A stretch of 64,000 nt of DNA. It comes from Schistocephalus solidus. Lineage: Eukaryota; Platyhelminthes; Cestoda; Diphyllobothriidea; Diphyllobothriidae. How positions within the stretch are numbered: the stretch's first letter is position 1; the number at the start of each line of letters is the position of its first letter. Of this stretch, positions 8,971-20,144 are shown in pieces. The stretch is taken from the NCBI GenBank assembly GCA_017591395.1, contig WEDG01007058.1, positions 28,592 through 92,591 of the forward strand. The letters run 5' to 3'. The position numbers and the translations under genes are program-made. The notes beneath the pieces are model-generated. The model was not told where the DNA came from and did not search any database. It was given only the letters and a program-made list of their open reading frames with translations.

Positions 8971-9899
8971 CTTGGGGGTATATTATAACATATTTTCCAT
9001 ATAGCATTCATACTAGTTTGTCGAATGGGCATTAGATAATAGCTCCACATTAGTTGATTTTCTTCGACTGACATTGTCGTTCAAATTTCGGATCTCACCC
9101 TAAATAGTCATGTCTTGCTCACTTAAACACATTTTCTGCACTTAATAATTTTAGAAATTATTACCTTGATTATTCTCTGGACTCCATCTACCCGAAACCG
9201 CATAGAGGACACTGGGACCCACTGAGGAGCCGAACCCATCCTTTTGCGTCATGCAGCAGCAGAAACATCGCTGAAACACGTGTCTAGGTAGTAAACTAGT
9301 ATCGGAAGTACGGTATAACGCCTTGACTAGATATAGATTTATGCAGCGTGAAGGGAAGACAGAAGATGGGAGCATATTGATAAAGTATGGTTAGGGTTAA
9401 TTCTGCTTTCATTCGGCCAATCATAACCCTGACTATTAGCTGGGACTGGAAACACCAACATGTGCTCGAGTATGGTGCAGTTAGTCAACACACTGGGTCT
9501 AGCAGATGGATCATGAATACTTCATCAAAACCAAGTTCATCAGTGTCTTGCTACCAAAATGCTCTGGTACTGCTGATTGAGTATTTATTCAAACAGCAAT
9601 GGGCGCGCACCAACCCATTGGCTTCCCGAAGCAAACAAGCTTTGTATGGGTGGTAATGATCACGAAAAGGCAGTCATATGCCAGACCAAAGTCGGCCAAA
9701 TTAGAATAGCAGAACGAAAAGAAGATTTTAGATACATAACAGTTTCAGGCACAATATATACTGGTAGAAGGGCCTTTGAATTAAAAAAACAGGTCGCACA
9801 TTCATACTTTAGCGGTTGTCAAGCCTGCAGTTGGCTATCGCTGACCAATGACAACAAATAAACCATAAGTGCTTATTCCAGCCTCCCGTCACTTTGAGC

Positions 9900-10360
9900 G
9901 ACGGGCTCGTTATTTTGTGGGTTGCGATCGGGAATATGATGATAGTGTGCAGCTCACCGATCTGCATAAGAACATGTATGTTCCGTTGTGTCCTGGAGCT
10001 CACATTAGAACCCTCGCAGACGGTCGCATATGATATCATCATATTCCCGATCGCAACCGACAAAAAACAACGAGCCCGTTGATCAATGGTCGAGCGTTCA
10101 ACTCAATTGTCAAAGGTCGCGGGTTCAAATCCCAGGTATTCCACACGTGGGACTGGGTATGACTGGATGATGACGGCTAATAAGTCAGAAATGGCCATTC
10201 CGGTCTCCCTTGTCTTTGTCAGTTCTACTTAATCATATACTGAATTTCGCTAAGCGACCGCCTACGAGGGCTCTAGTCTGAGTTCCATGTCACAACGGAA
10301 TATACATGTTTCATAAGTAGATTGGTGAGCCGCACACTATCATAGATATATATATATATA
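9900..10360 (+). repeat. tRNA/hammerhead repeat units in the right arm
   Basis: Mirror of 2640-3150. On the + strand the body end (tcatattcccgatcgcaac) runs directly into a tRNA-like head at about 10070-10140 (B-box GGTTCAAATCC), then hammerhead 10162-10204, then a body to about 10340 and a (TA) tract. Confidence 0.75.
10162..10204 (+). ncRNA. Hammerhead motif, right arm, changed core
   Basis: Same layout and same C3-to-A change (AUGAUGA) as its mirror at 2840-2882, so not expected to cleave. Stem I ACUGG/CCGGU and stem III AUGGCCAU are kept. Confidence 0.6.
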
Positions 10361-10733
10361 TAAGTTTTCTGTAAAATATATTTGAATTAATAAGACCATT
10401 GAAAATAAATGAGGAAAATTACATATTTCTTAAGTAGCTATTTTTTTACAATGTTTACTTTTTACGGCTCGCATCGCTGGGGGGGGGGGGCGTCCAAAGT
10501 CAGACTAGCACACAACGCTTTGGTGGATCTTTGACTGTCAACACAAAAATTGTAAGCAACCGCTTAAATTTTTAGGACCGAGACATCCGAAGGCTTTGAG
10601 AGGAACCTTTGGGCGTGCAAGGTAATATGTTACGCCCTGAAAATGGGGGATGCTATTTCATGCCATTTAAGTTATAGGCTTTTAGATGACTGCATTCTAT
10701 GATACCTAGAAGGATATTTTATGTATTTTTTAG

Positions 10734-10862
10734 AATATATGTAGCCAATCTAATCTGCCAGTGGATCAAGGAGAACGGCGGGCTGGAAAACATGGATGTC
10801 TTGAGTCGTCAGAAGTCGGCTGTAATTTACTCCGCAATTGACCAATCCAATGGCTTTTACAG
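10734..10862 (+). CDS. PSAT1: Phosphoserine aminotransferase, exon c
   Basis: Encodes IYVANLICQWIKENGG then LSRQKSAVIYSAIDQ and GFYR, matching animal PSAT (IYVMGLVLEWIKNNGG, KSQTIYEIIDNSQGFY). It follows the acceptor attttttag and ends before the donor gtacgc at 10863. The phases (1 + 126 + 2 nt) fit exon b's AC and exon d's A, so a Thr and an Arg codon are split across the introns. No disruption is seen. Confidence 0.95.
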
Positions 10863-11227
10863 GTACGCACAACCAATGATTCATCTGTTTAAACGTGTGT
10901 GTGTGCGCGCGCACCCACTCTCACATGAGACAACTGACTGGCTCGGACGGTGGTCTGATTGTGCGGGTAGGGGAGAGAGTGAGGTCTATGGCTCAGCGCA
11001 TTTTCCTCACTATAAACAAGCTGACGCGCTTGAAACTATCACGGTGCGCTAAAAGCCGTGGCTTGGAAGGTTGCCAACTGCCATGAACAATCGGACCGCG
11101 TGGTCAGCCGAATGTGTGTTTTGTGTGGAGTGGCTGACTGGCGGACTGAGAGTCAGGCTGCAATGGCTCCTTCTAAATGTGGCCTTTATGGAACTCCCCC
11201 TCCGTGGGATCCGAGCCAGATGTGATG

Positions 11228-11466
11228 GTACACCCAGGGGCGGCTCCGGCTGCGTCAGCCACTTGCGCCCTCTCCCGCCTCCGGCCTTCTTGACTCTGTC
11301 ATGACACCGGGCTCAGGTGGGGGAGGAGCAGAGAGTGTGGTAGATGCAGTGCAAGTCTTATATCCCTTTAAACTAAATCACGCGCAAGTTATCCTCCCTG
11401 CACCACCCTTCCGTGGAGCATACGGTGGACATCATCGAAATCGATGGTTGAACTATCGTGTCGTGT
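11228..11466 (+). repeat. Dispersed repeat family D copy
   Basis: Shares with 15242-15600, 22313-22446, 35735-36240 and 59385-59615 a chain of blocks: 'ggggcggctccgg', 'cagccac..gcgccctctc', 'cttcttgactctgtc', 'acaccgggctcagg', 'gcaagt..ccctgca', 'gtggagcatacggtggac' and 'tcgaac..cgt'. No coding capacity. Possibly a SINE or another non-autonomous element; no target duplication was found. Confidence 0.75.
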
Positions 11467-11559
11467 GTCTACAAGAGAGAGAATTGCAGTCCTGTCCAGC
11501 AAGTTACGTCCAGGCCGTGTGAGGCACGTTAATACCGCCTTTTCCGTTTTGGAGATGAT

Positions 11560-14115
11560 AACCCGATTTAATTCCATCACCATCTGCTCAAAAATGCGAG
11601 TGGTGGCGAGGAAGGCGGCGGAAGGTCAACACTCAAAAATTCATCCTCATGGCAAATGAACACATATTTTTACTAATGCTTAATCTGATGCACTTCAACC
11701 AACCATAGCGCGCAATCAGTAGTGGTTTGGAGGGCTGCTCACGGACTTGATAACTTGGCCCTTCTAAATCTCGAGTTTAAAACTGCCCTGGACCCACCTT
11801 AAGGTGCTCTCGACGGAATTCCCACCTGCATGTGTAACCTGAGCCGCCATATTGTAGTCTGTTACAACGGGCATGGAGACCAGGTCATGTGCGTGGTACG
11901 TGTAGTCGAGTTCTTTGGCTTTGGCAGCCACTGCATCCGCTTCCACGTACCGTCCTTTTTGGGCTCCTCCCGGTCCCCAGAATAACGTGGTTTAGAGAAA
12001 GGAAGAGTGCATCTGCTCCACTATAAACTAATATTGGCGCGAGATACCGATGCTCTGCTAACCTTGTGGACGTCGTCGCTTGGTATGAAAAAAGTTTTGT
12101 GGTTGGTTGCGTCAGAGTACGCTTAAGAGTAACATTTTCATCAAAACTCTATACTTATCATTGATGGCCACAAGCAAAAATTCCGATTTCACCACCTATT
12201 TGACCACAGTTTTCGAGAGAACTGAATTTTTTGAGGCGTGGCAGCCTCGCCGGTAGCTGGCGCCATTTATTAGCGCAGATAAACAAAGAGGCGAATTCAG
12301 TTACAGCTAACCAATTGTCCGTTTTCCAAGCGAAGGCCTTAACATGTCTATACGTGAACCAGCAGAGAGGAAAAGACGGCTTACTTTAAAATTCTTGCGG
12401 ATTTCATCAGGGAAAACGATAAAATAGTCATGTCTTATTGACGATTGTTATTTCTGATAACGGTATAGGGAAGAAATAAGTTAATTCTTCCACTGGATTA
12501 ACCTAAAAAATTACTCACGCAAAAACGGCCTTATGAAGTTTCCCAGGAGATGTCAAGGGGAATAAGCTGTGACATCATTGGAATTACGTCTTTTGCACCT
12601 GAATTGTTGAGTACTTTGAAAAAAACATAGAAGTAAATTATTCTGAACTAGTGTTTCCGAGAGGTGCACATGGCTTTGTGAAACCACCGTCCCAACGACA
12701 AAAGACGCTTACCCATCTAAACTACTCCGGAATTCACAGCAGACTGAAACACCAATTCGATATACAGTAAGTGGATCAAAACAGTCAAACTCCCGCCTAT
12801 CCCAGATAAACAAGAACATGACGCTTATTCGATCCTGTGACATAGATGGTGCGTGCAGACAGGCTAGACTACATGAGCTTCAAAACGCCAAACATCACAA
12901 CATAACGAATTTTGAGAGAGGGTCGTGCGCCTTAACCGAGACGCTGCATTGCGGTTCCGTCTGACCGGATGCATTATTTTCCGACATGCGAAATTAAAAG
13001 TGATATCCAACGATTATCATGATCCTAGCGACTTTCACCTACCGAAAACCGTAGACTAAGCTGCCTCGTACAGTAATTTGCGGGCTTATTGAAAACGTCC
13101 CGTAAACGGCCCTGATCTAACGAACCTCAAGTCCGAAATTGGGCTCCATTTTACAAAGACATAGCTTCTATTCCATATTGCAAACACGTGGTATTCCAGT
13201 TGTAGGCGAGAGGATGCTAAACTGCATTATTAATGCAAGACTGGTTCTAAGGGCAGGTGTTTGCGAACCCCATGTCTTTGCAGTTTGTCCCATCTCACCA
13301 TGGCGGTGAGGGTTCTCCGTCGTCTAGCTGCGCCTCAGACATTCCGGTCGCCTGTTTTCTGCAGCCGAAAGCGTTAGCTGGAGGTCGTTTTGACCACCGC
13401 ACACTCGCGTGATTGATGCATGACCTTGACACATGAGCACGTGACCATAGGCGCGTACGAGCAGCAACAAAACGGGTATTTAACTTTCTGCGATCCAAGC
13501 TCTCCGAGTAGCCGTACAGGACGTCATCTTGAACTTCGGTCGAGCTGGAACGACCTGTGTAATCTGGCTTAGGCTGTCTCTGCTCGATTGTGAGGACGCC
13601 CTGTTTTTTTTCACACCCACTGTCTAGATAATCCCGTGTTAATATTTAAACAAGGCTTTTGGTGGAGACTTCTTTGTAAAAAAGAGCATATGATTTCAGC
13701 TCTTGTGTGCAAAGCACTAAAATCATCCGCAGCTGGGGTTGATTTAAATTAAAAATAGGTCCGTGAAGTGTCAACTGAGGTCTTTTTTAGAAGGCACCAT
13801 TTCCGTCGGAGAGAAACAAATTTCTTGAGGATTTGTGCACAGTAATTAACTCGTGATGTCGAAAAATTAATTTTTTGATGTTTTGAGCTTTTAGTAGCAA
13901 AATTTGTTAGATTAATGATAGAGTTTATTAGTTCCAGTAATGAAATGATCTTGTAAATAAGGATTTCAGTGTCCTCGCGAGTCGGAATTGTAACGCCGTC
14001 ATCCTGAACTCGCTCCACGGAGCTCGCTCTTGGAGATCGTTTACGTGCTAGACATTCAAAAGATGAGTAGCCCATCATCCAAATAGTCAAAGAGTTTTTG
14101 TAGGAAGGGCGCATA
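11560..14115. other. No recognised feature (PSAT intron)
   Basis: Unassigned intron sequence. Short open frames, such as those near 13300-13500 and 13750-14110 on the - strand, show no family motif I can name. Confidence 0.4.
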
Positions 14116-14119
14116 ACGA

Positions 14120-14310
14120 ACAGGTTAGGGTAGACACTTGCACCGTTGCGCCCCAGGGATCAACCTACTGTCCCCGCAGGCAGTCGCTCAGCGACCAGGA
14201 ATTTGTACAGGAAGAGGTAACCAGAAAAAGACCACGGAGATTTGGGTGACTCTTAGTGGACGATTAGTCGTCGTCAGCCCGGCGCAAGAACTGAGCCACA
14301 CCCTAAGTGC
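14120..14310 (-). repeat. Decayed tRNA/hammerhead repeat
   Basis: On the - strand the segment reads GGGCTGACGACGACT around 14270-14285, retaining CUGACGA and stem-I-like GGG/CCC, but GAAA is replaced by ACUA. Around 14180 the block 'cagtcgctcagcgacc' resembles the body of the other copies. Too decayed to be active. Confidence 0.4.
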
Positions 14311-14319
14311 GTTTGTCTG

Positions 14320-15240
14320 ATAAATTTGGGACCGTAGCTGCTTTTCTCGCAAGACGCTTGGTCCTGAGCAGTATTCTTGCGTAATTTTCGGATTCCTTCT
14401 AATTTTTAACACCACGTAAGGCCTTCACTTGTGTGCAAATCGAGTTGAATTCGTAAACGAGTTCTAGCCAGTATTCGGTTTAGCCCAACGTTTTATGATT
14501 TATACCCACTTAATCTGGTTTACAAATAATCCGCCTTCTGACACGTTTGGACTCGCGTACTTCAGGTTTGTGTGTCGCAGAATTGTGTGGAGAAGACAAT
14601 CAGCCTATCGGCTAGTGATGAGCGAAGTTCGGCATAAGTTTCGCGAGGAAGATGAGAAACGAACTGGTAATTTTTCTGCAGGAAATCCAATTGTTTTAAG
14701 TAATAGTGAGGCTTTGTAAAGAGGAAGGTTGATCCAGCGCCGGACTTTGCGATTACTCGCTGAAGTTTCCAACCGCCTATAGGATCCCATCATCCGGGCC
14801 AAAATCAATTACAAAAGACTCCCACCTATGAAGCGCTAGGCCGAATCAATGCTCAGTGATAGGAGTGTGAAGATGGATGCGCATAGCTGAGTAGGCGGAC
14901 GGGGAGATGTATCGAATTTATCAGGTCTCGGAGCCTTCATCAGTTCACGGCCAGTCTTATATTTTGTCTGGCCAGTTACCTTTACCACTGCTTGAGATCG
15001 ATCTTAGCATATGCGAGATGACAAATGCGCGCTGTTTGGCGACTAAGGCCTGACATGACTGATGACACTTTACAGCTCACTGAGGTTTGGCTAGCTTTTG
15101 ATCTTGTTAAGATGTACTGCTCGACCTGCAGTTTCTTAACCATGTGTTCGCATGCATCCGAAACCTTTATTTGCGGTAAGGCATACCATATCTCCAAGTA
15201 TATTTTGAATTAGTTTGTCTGACGGCAGACAGGAGAAAAT
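14320..15240. other. No recognised feature (PSAT intron)
   Basis: Nothing recognisable on either strand. Confidence 0.4.
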
Positions 15241-15241
15241 C

Positions 15242-15600
15242 GTGCTACGACAGTTTGACCGTCGTAGTCCGACGATGTCCACCGTATGCTCCACAGAAGG
15301 GTGGTGTAGGGACGATGACTAGCGCGGGAATTAGTTTTAAGCGCTGCAGCTACCGCACTCTCTCCACCTCCCCCACCTGAGCCCGGTGTCAAGAGAGAGT
15401 CAAGAAGACCGGAGATGGGAGAGGGCGCAGGTGGCTGGCGCGGCCGGGGCACAAAGGCCCTAGCCACCCCTAGGCGTGCTACCACACCCCCATGGTCGGA
15501 ATTTGTTATGCGAGCGAACCCGGATAACGCCTGCCGTGCCTTGATGTTGCCTCCATATTGGTCCAACGCATCTACCACGTGGCCCGTTTAGTGGGCACAT
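15242..15600 (-). repeat. Dispersed repeat family D copy, long
   Basis: On the - strand it carries all blocks of the 11228 copy, plus a further stretch that includes 'cctaggcgtgctaccac' (15470-15486) and 'ccaacgcatctaccacgtgg' (about 15562-15581). The same extra stretch is present at 36172-36240, where the first block has expanded into a minisatellite. Confidence 0.75.
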
Positions 15601-16266
15601 CGCGCTACAAGATCACTGGGACAACCATTCCACGGAACTTGGTCGCGAATGTATTGGGCCTTATGTGCTATGTTTGCGGGCTCCGGCATTGTATTTGAAT
15701 GCGCGTTATGGTCGCATTTAAAAAATCTTTACTTATATTCCATGGAATAATCGTAGATTAAATATAGGAAATGGGGAAACTTTTCTTGCCCTCCTGCATA
15801 AACTTTTCGAGTTCATCGATCGATGTAATCTAAACCGACCATTGATTGATCCTGGCAATGGTAACAACGATCAAACACTCCTTCCCCGTTGGCTACTCCA
15901 CCTTCAGCTTGTCGACACCGTGATGCCGATCGATATTTTGCTCTTCAATCATTGGTTACAGCAGGGCACGCACGTGATTGGCCGCACGTGTTGACAGCAT
16001 TGTATAGGACCTTGTGGCGTCGGGCGAACGACTCCTTTTGGCGCTCCATATTGGCAAGCATGCTAAAAACTGTTGTGCAATGCTACAGCAGAAACCGACA
16101 GTTAGGCCACTGCAAGCCTGTCTGAGCCTTTTTAACATGTGCCAATAGATTTGCTTCTGCAAAATAACATAGTTTTTCTCGCAAAAACCAAAACGGTTTC
16201 ATATTATGGCACTCCTCCCCTTACCCTGTATGTGCCATTCTTGTGATGTTTCCATTTGTCTCACAG

Positions 16267-16534
16267 ATTGCACCCCGCGCAGGCTGTTCGGAGTCGAGTC
16301 AATGTAGTCTTTCGACTGCAGGCTGAGGACTTGGAGAACCGGTGGGTGGAGGGTGCCGAAGCTTTGGGCCTTCAGAATGTTCGGGGTCACAGAACCGTTG
16401 GTGGCCTAAGAATTTCCCTCTATAACGCCCACACCATGGAGGATGCTCATATAATGGCCCAGTATATGCTGGATTTCCGCCAACGATATACAGCAGGACA
16501 ATCCTCAAAGCAATTTATGCAACCAGAATGTTAA
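16267..16534 (+). CDS. PSAT1: Phosphoserine aminotransferase, last exon
   Basis: Encodes the C-terminal domain: RSRVNVVFRLQAEDLENRW, then GLQNVRGHRTVGGLRISLYNA and a final helix. The GHRTVGGLRxSLYNA segment is the conserved GHRSVGGIRASLYNA of PSAT, whose His-Arg pair binds the substrate phosphate. The exon starts after tgtctcacag and ends at TAA (16532-16534). Compared with human PSAT1, the terminus is longer by about ten residues (ending MQPEC). The four exons together give about 246 residues of a family usually near 370. Confidence 0.95.
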
Positions 16535-16541
16535 AACCTTA

Positions 16542-16547
16542 AATAAA
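16542..16547 (+). terminator. PSAT poly(A) signal
   Basis: AATAAA starts 8 nt after the PSAT stop codon, implying a very short 3' UTR. Confidence 0.75.
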
Positions 16548-16559
16548 CTTGATTCTGTC

Positions 16560-17815
16560 CGACGGGAAACTTCCCTTTGCTTTCTTCTGCCCGGTCCCTA
16601 ACCTTCCTCACTTTAGATTAGATCATCCACTGTATGATAACTTCGCCTATACCAAATTCAACCACTATATCCTTCTGTCTCCGAAAACCTCTTTGTCATC
16701 TTTTATTTGAAAAACGTTCAGGTCCTCGGTGAATACTTTCCCTCAGCCAATTCAGTCACCGAGTTCCGGTTGCAGATTAAGTGTAGTTAGGTTGAGATCA
16801 AATGGGATTCTTTGCTGTGGGATGCACGGTAACATTTGGGTTATTGAAAACAAGCGAAAGTGTAAAGCATATTATCGGTAGCATGTTTTATTTCTACAGC
16901 GCACTGTACTTAAACATACGACACGCGTCATCTGATTCTGGCTGACTGTTATGATTAGCGTCAAACAGCTGTCAGGGCAAACCGTACAAATTATAAGGAA
17001 ACACCATGAACAAGAAAAACTAGGACCCAGCTGTCTCGAACATAACTAAAAATAAGAGTGGGATGCTCAACTTAGAATAAGGCGATGATAGGTAAGTCCA
17101 TAACCGGAAAATTTACCCTCACCCTAATCCTAAACATAATTTCCCCGGAATTTAGCGCAAAGCCACATCTATAAATTGGTAAGATGAAAAAGCTCATTAA
17201 ATTGGTCTCACATGAGCTCAATGAAGGTCTACTCTAAGCAATGCACGTTCACTTGGGAAGTATGATACCTGCAGAAACTCAATATCACGAGATACGAAAT
17301 TTTACAACATCCTCCATATTCGCCCGCTCTTTCACGCACTGACGATCATTTTTGTCAACCATTTGAGCACTTTTTAACCAAAAAATACTTTAAAAAACAA
17401 AATTGAGGTAAAAGCTGGATTCGAAGCCTGTGTATTTTTACCGATCGGGCATATATAATCTTGTTCATGGATTATGGAAAAACATGGGTGTACAGGCCAC
17501 GTTTAACATATGTAACATTACATTTTTTTAAAGAATAAATCGGCCACTATTTTCCAAACAACCTAATGGTAGGGAATCACATTCCAATGTTTAAGTTATC
17601 AATCAGCCAGGAATGCCCTCAAGCACAGATGTGGATACTCGCGAGGCTAATTGGGCCATTCAATTATCTAGTTACTCGACTTCAAACGCGTTGCGCGCTA
17701 ATTTCACCTGCAAAGACAGCGATACCGAAGTGGCGAGTTCTGGCTTACTGGCCGCCAGAGCTTTCAGCCCCAGTCGGATAGGTCATTCAAACTTTAGAGT
17801 CTAGCCCCCTAACTA
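16560..17815. other. No gene seen
   Basis: Intergenic DNA after PSAT. Around 17100-17170 is a short repeat ('ccctcaccctaatcctaaacataattt...tagcgcaaagccacat') that recurs near 52280-52345. Confidence 0.4.
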
Positions 17816-17817
17816 CC

Positions 17818-17960
17818 TGAGGGCCGGACTACTGCTCAGTCGGTTGAGATCCCGATCAAAGCCGTGGGGTGCGCCAGCATCCGGCGTAGGCATCAGTGGT
17901 GGACGACAGCGGATAGGACAGAACCAGTCATTCCGGTGTCTCCGGTTCGAGGTCGTTCAG
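17818..17960 (+). repeat. Decayed tRNA/hammerhead repeat
   Basis: A tRNA-like head with 'ctgctcagtcggttgaga' is followed by a stretch (about 17908-17955) aligning with the hammerhead section of other copies. It keeps 'cagaac' in place of CAGAAA and 'gtcattccggt', but the CUGAUGA core is lost (GGACGAC). Only the outline remains. Confidence 0.45.
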
Positions 17961-18039
17961 ACTCCCGCTGACGTGCGTTGACTACGGCGACATGATGGTG
18001 ACAAACAGTACTGGGCGAGGTTCTGATACGCAAGTCCAC

Positions 18040-18255
18040 TGGGATTAGGGAGAGGTTTAGGGTCAATTAAGGGTCACATTTAAGTTTGAGATTAATGCCG
18101 GAGGTGGGGTTGAGATTATGCCCAGGATAAGAGTTAATATTATTTTCGTGTTAGCTGTAGGGTTTCGGTTTGGGGTAGAGCTAACATTAAGATAAGGGTA
18201 AAAATTTAGTTTTATATTAGGTTTCCTGTTATCGTTAAGACACGGGAATTCTAAC
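18040..18255 (+). repeat. Degenerate ggttag/ggttta-like simple repeat
   Basis: Many spaced variants of gattaggg, gtttaggg and gggtt occur here. It resembles a decayed telomere-like or microsatellite tract, but no run of a fixed hexamer is present. Confidence 0.45.
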
Positions 18256-18259
18256 CCTC

Positions 18260-18930
18260 ACTTAAATTTGCCGTAAGGCCACCTTTTTAAGCGGGCGAGG
18301 CGGCTGCCATTCCCACGTGCTGTTTACGTGACCATACTCAAAACGTTTATTGTCAAGTGTGCATAGCCTTCCTCTACTTCCTTAATCATTTAGGCTCTTA
18401 CTGCCACTGAGAACTCTCCAATAACTTGTAGACTCTTCTCTTCTCTCTCTGATGCTATCAGTGACTGCTCGGGAGGCATTGTGACCGAGTTTGATCTTAT
18501 GGAAGTAAAGCAAACGCATTCCTCATTTTTTTCATTTGTAGAACTGTACTGTAAATGAACTTATTTGGGATGCATTAAACACCACCCATCAATAATAAAG
18601 CATATACAAAAAACCTCCGAAAAGGAGCAAGTTTTTTTTCCAATTTTTATTAAAGGGTCGGAAAATCTTGGCCAGTATTTTCCTAACAACCGAATACTAT
18701 TGACGACACTGCTCGATGCTTAACTGCAGTTGCATGTCGAGAGTCAGAAAAAAACCTTTGAACAGAGTGCTCCAAGAGACGGTGGCACTGCCCTCTTCGG
18801 CCTTACAATTGGGATGGATAAACGAAAGACCACGTTCACGCAACGATGCCACACCTCGGGAAAAGAGCGATTAGAAAAAAAATTGGTAATATAGGACGCA
18901 AATGTCGATACGAGTGCCAGTAAGTAATTG
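18260..18930. other. No recognised feature
   Basis: Unassigned AT-rich DNA. Confidence 0.4.
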
Positions 18931-18971
18931 AGAATAAGCAGACGTGATCACTTAGACAGGAAATTGGTCCA

Positions 18972-19012
18972 CCTGACGTTTTGGATTCCAGCTTAAACCC
19001 ATCTTCAGAGAC
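18972..19012 (-). ncRNA. Hammerhead-like motif in the left arm
   Basis: On the - strand: UCU pairs with AGG as stem I, core CUGAAGA fits CUGANGA, stem II UGGGUU pairs with AAUCCA, followed by AAA-CGUC. The expected GAAA reads AAAA (G12 changed), so activity is doubtful. The minimal stem III is ACGU. Confidence 0.5.
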
Positions 19013-19035
19013 AGCATCAGATACGGGTCGAATGG

Positions 19036-19078
19036 TGTCTGGGAAGAGGAATTTGAGCTGGAATCCAAAACGTCAGGG
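19036..19078 (+). ncRNA. Hammerhead-like remnant in the right arm
   Basis: Aligns with the left-arm motif (CUGGAAUCCAAAACGUCAGG), but the core CUGAAGA is CUGGGAAGA. Probably inactive. Confidence 0.35.
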
Positions 19079-19129
19079 GAATAAATTTCCTATCCAAGCG
19101 ATCGCGTCAACACCTTCTTAGGAAACTCC

Positions 19130-19175
19130 GTTGCCTGACGTTTCAGCTGCTGTTGCAGAGGGTGCAAAAGAAATA
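19130..19175 (-). ncRNA. PLE-type hammerhead 3' half
   Basis: On the - strand it ends GCUGAAACGUCAGG, i.e. GAAA-CGUC-AGG as in the PLE family 1 termini. The 5' core is not recognisable (CUGCAACA). Confidence 0.3.
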
Positions 19176-19179
19176 TCTA

Positions 19180-20060
19180 CCGGGCGCACTAGGCTGCTTT
19201 TTCACAGTTGGCGTGATAATGCTCTGTCACCCAACATTCAAGTCGATGAATGGCGTGATTTTGGGTTTAGGATAATAATTATTTGTCAAAGTGGCCCACT
19301 TTGATCTCTCACTGGAAAGCCGTATTAGGTAAGGATATGTTATGTAACCGTAGTACCCAAAAGGTTAGTACTGAAGCCTGCCTTACGGGAATTGTGGTAG
19401 TGGGGAGCATGGAGATGGAGCCTTACAGTGCGGTACTAGGAAAATTGGATAAACCAATGTGCCATCACTGTCGACTGGATGTGAATTCAGGTTCCAAGGG
19501 AATAAGCAGCCAATTGGGGTGAAACAACAGGCAGTGATAGCAAGTGGCAGATGACACATTTAGGCTGAAGCAAATCTCTGAATATGGCGGTATCAGTGGG
19601 CTAGGTAACACATAACGGGTGACGTCCTATGAAGAAGATGTACACCAAATACACCAAATAAGGCCTACTGAAACAAATATAGTAGTTTTTATGGATATAA
19701 AATATAATCTGGTTACGTAATGTATCCTTTAAAGTGTATTTATTCGTACATTCTCTGCGCAAACGTAAAACTGTGACGTATAGGCCTATGCCTCAGAAGT
19801 GCCCCCCACCTGCCTGCACAAACAGTAATTATGGGTTTGCACTGACTCAGCGCTGTCCACTGAACCCGCGCTGTGATGCAGTATGATCCCACTGCGGTAT
19901 TGCGCATCTGAAAATCAGCTCACTTTAGGAGCTATCCCTGGCCCTCAAATGTTGCAGGCTGCGGTCAATGTTGTGATGACTGCAGATTGCAGGTCATGGA
20001 AAAACGTTCTGCGGCTGGTGATATGTCTTCGATGGGTCATCCAGTATCACTTACGCAACT
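19180..20060. other. No recognised feature
   Basis: Open frames are short and show no family motif. Confidence 0.4.
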
Positions 20061-20140
20061 TGGACGTATACTGGCTGACTGATGACGGATAATAAGCTAG
20101 AAATGGCCATTCCGGTTTCGTCTTTGGTGGTAATCCATCA
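20060..20140 (+). repeat. tRNA/hammerhead repeat fragment
   Basis: Hammerhead section at 20070-20116: stem I ACUGG/CCGGU, CUGAUGA, GGAU-AAUA-AGCU-like stem II, GAAA and AUGGCCAU. Between stem I and the core four extra bases (a repeated 'ctga') are inserted, which would disturb the junction. The flanking body is short or lost. Confidence 0.5.
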
Positions 20141-20144
20141 TGTG

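Larger units (their letters stand above)
6829..10468. repeat. Right arm of the giant imperfect palindrome
   Basis: Reverse complement of 2578-6282 with a few small indels and one roughly 100-bp deletion in the PLE. Similarity covers the PLE, the (TA) tract, the unassigned 900 bp and the tRNA/HHR units, and stops at 10468. A run of 12 G lies just outside (about 10480-10491). Confidence 0.9.
1644..10733 (+). other. 9.1-kb PSAT intron filled with repeats
   Basis: Bounded by gtaagt at 1644 and attttttag before 10734. It contains a tRNA/HHR repeat at about 1850-2290 and the large palindrome at 2578-10468. The transcript of the gene would include both palindrome arms, so the pre-mRNA could in principle form a very long hairpin. 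Confidence 0.9.
10863..16266 (+). other. 5.4-kb PSAT intron
   Basis: Donor gtacgc, acceptor tttgtctcacag. It holds two copies of dispersed family D (about 11228-11466 and 15242-15600) and a decayed tRNA/HHR repeat (about 14120-14310). Otherwise nothing recognised. Confidence 0.9.
18940..19110. repeat. Inverted repeat with hammerhead-like arms
   Basis: The left arm ('gacaggaaatt' ... 'cctgacgttttggattccagc') and right arm ('gctggaatccaaaacgtcagg' ... 'aatttcctatcc') are reverse complements over about 50 bases with a gap of about 40. Each arm contains the ...AAACGUCAGG ending seen in PLE terminal hammerheads, so this may be a solo, head-to-head pair of PLE ends. Confidence 0.6.

Noticed and set aside
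11071..11304. Coding exon in PSAT intron
   Set aside because: The frame overlaps family D and has no family motif; PSAT splicing is complete without it.
13295..13498. Small gene on the - strand
   Set aside because: 67 codons without recognisable domain, signal or context.
15050..15085. Hammerhead core at 'ctgatgacac'
   Set aside because: The heptamer is present but no GAAA or pairing stems follow.
18040..18255. Internal telomeric repeat
   Set aside because: Variants of gggtta are spaced irregularly with no fixed hexamer run, so telomere origin cannot be supported.
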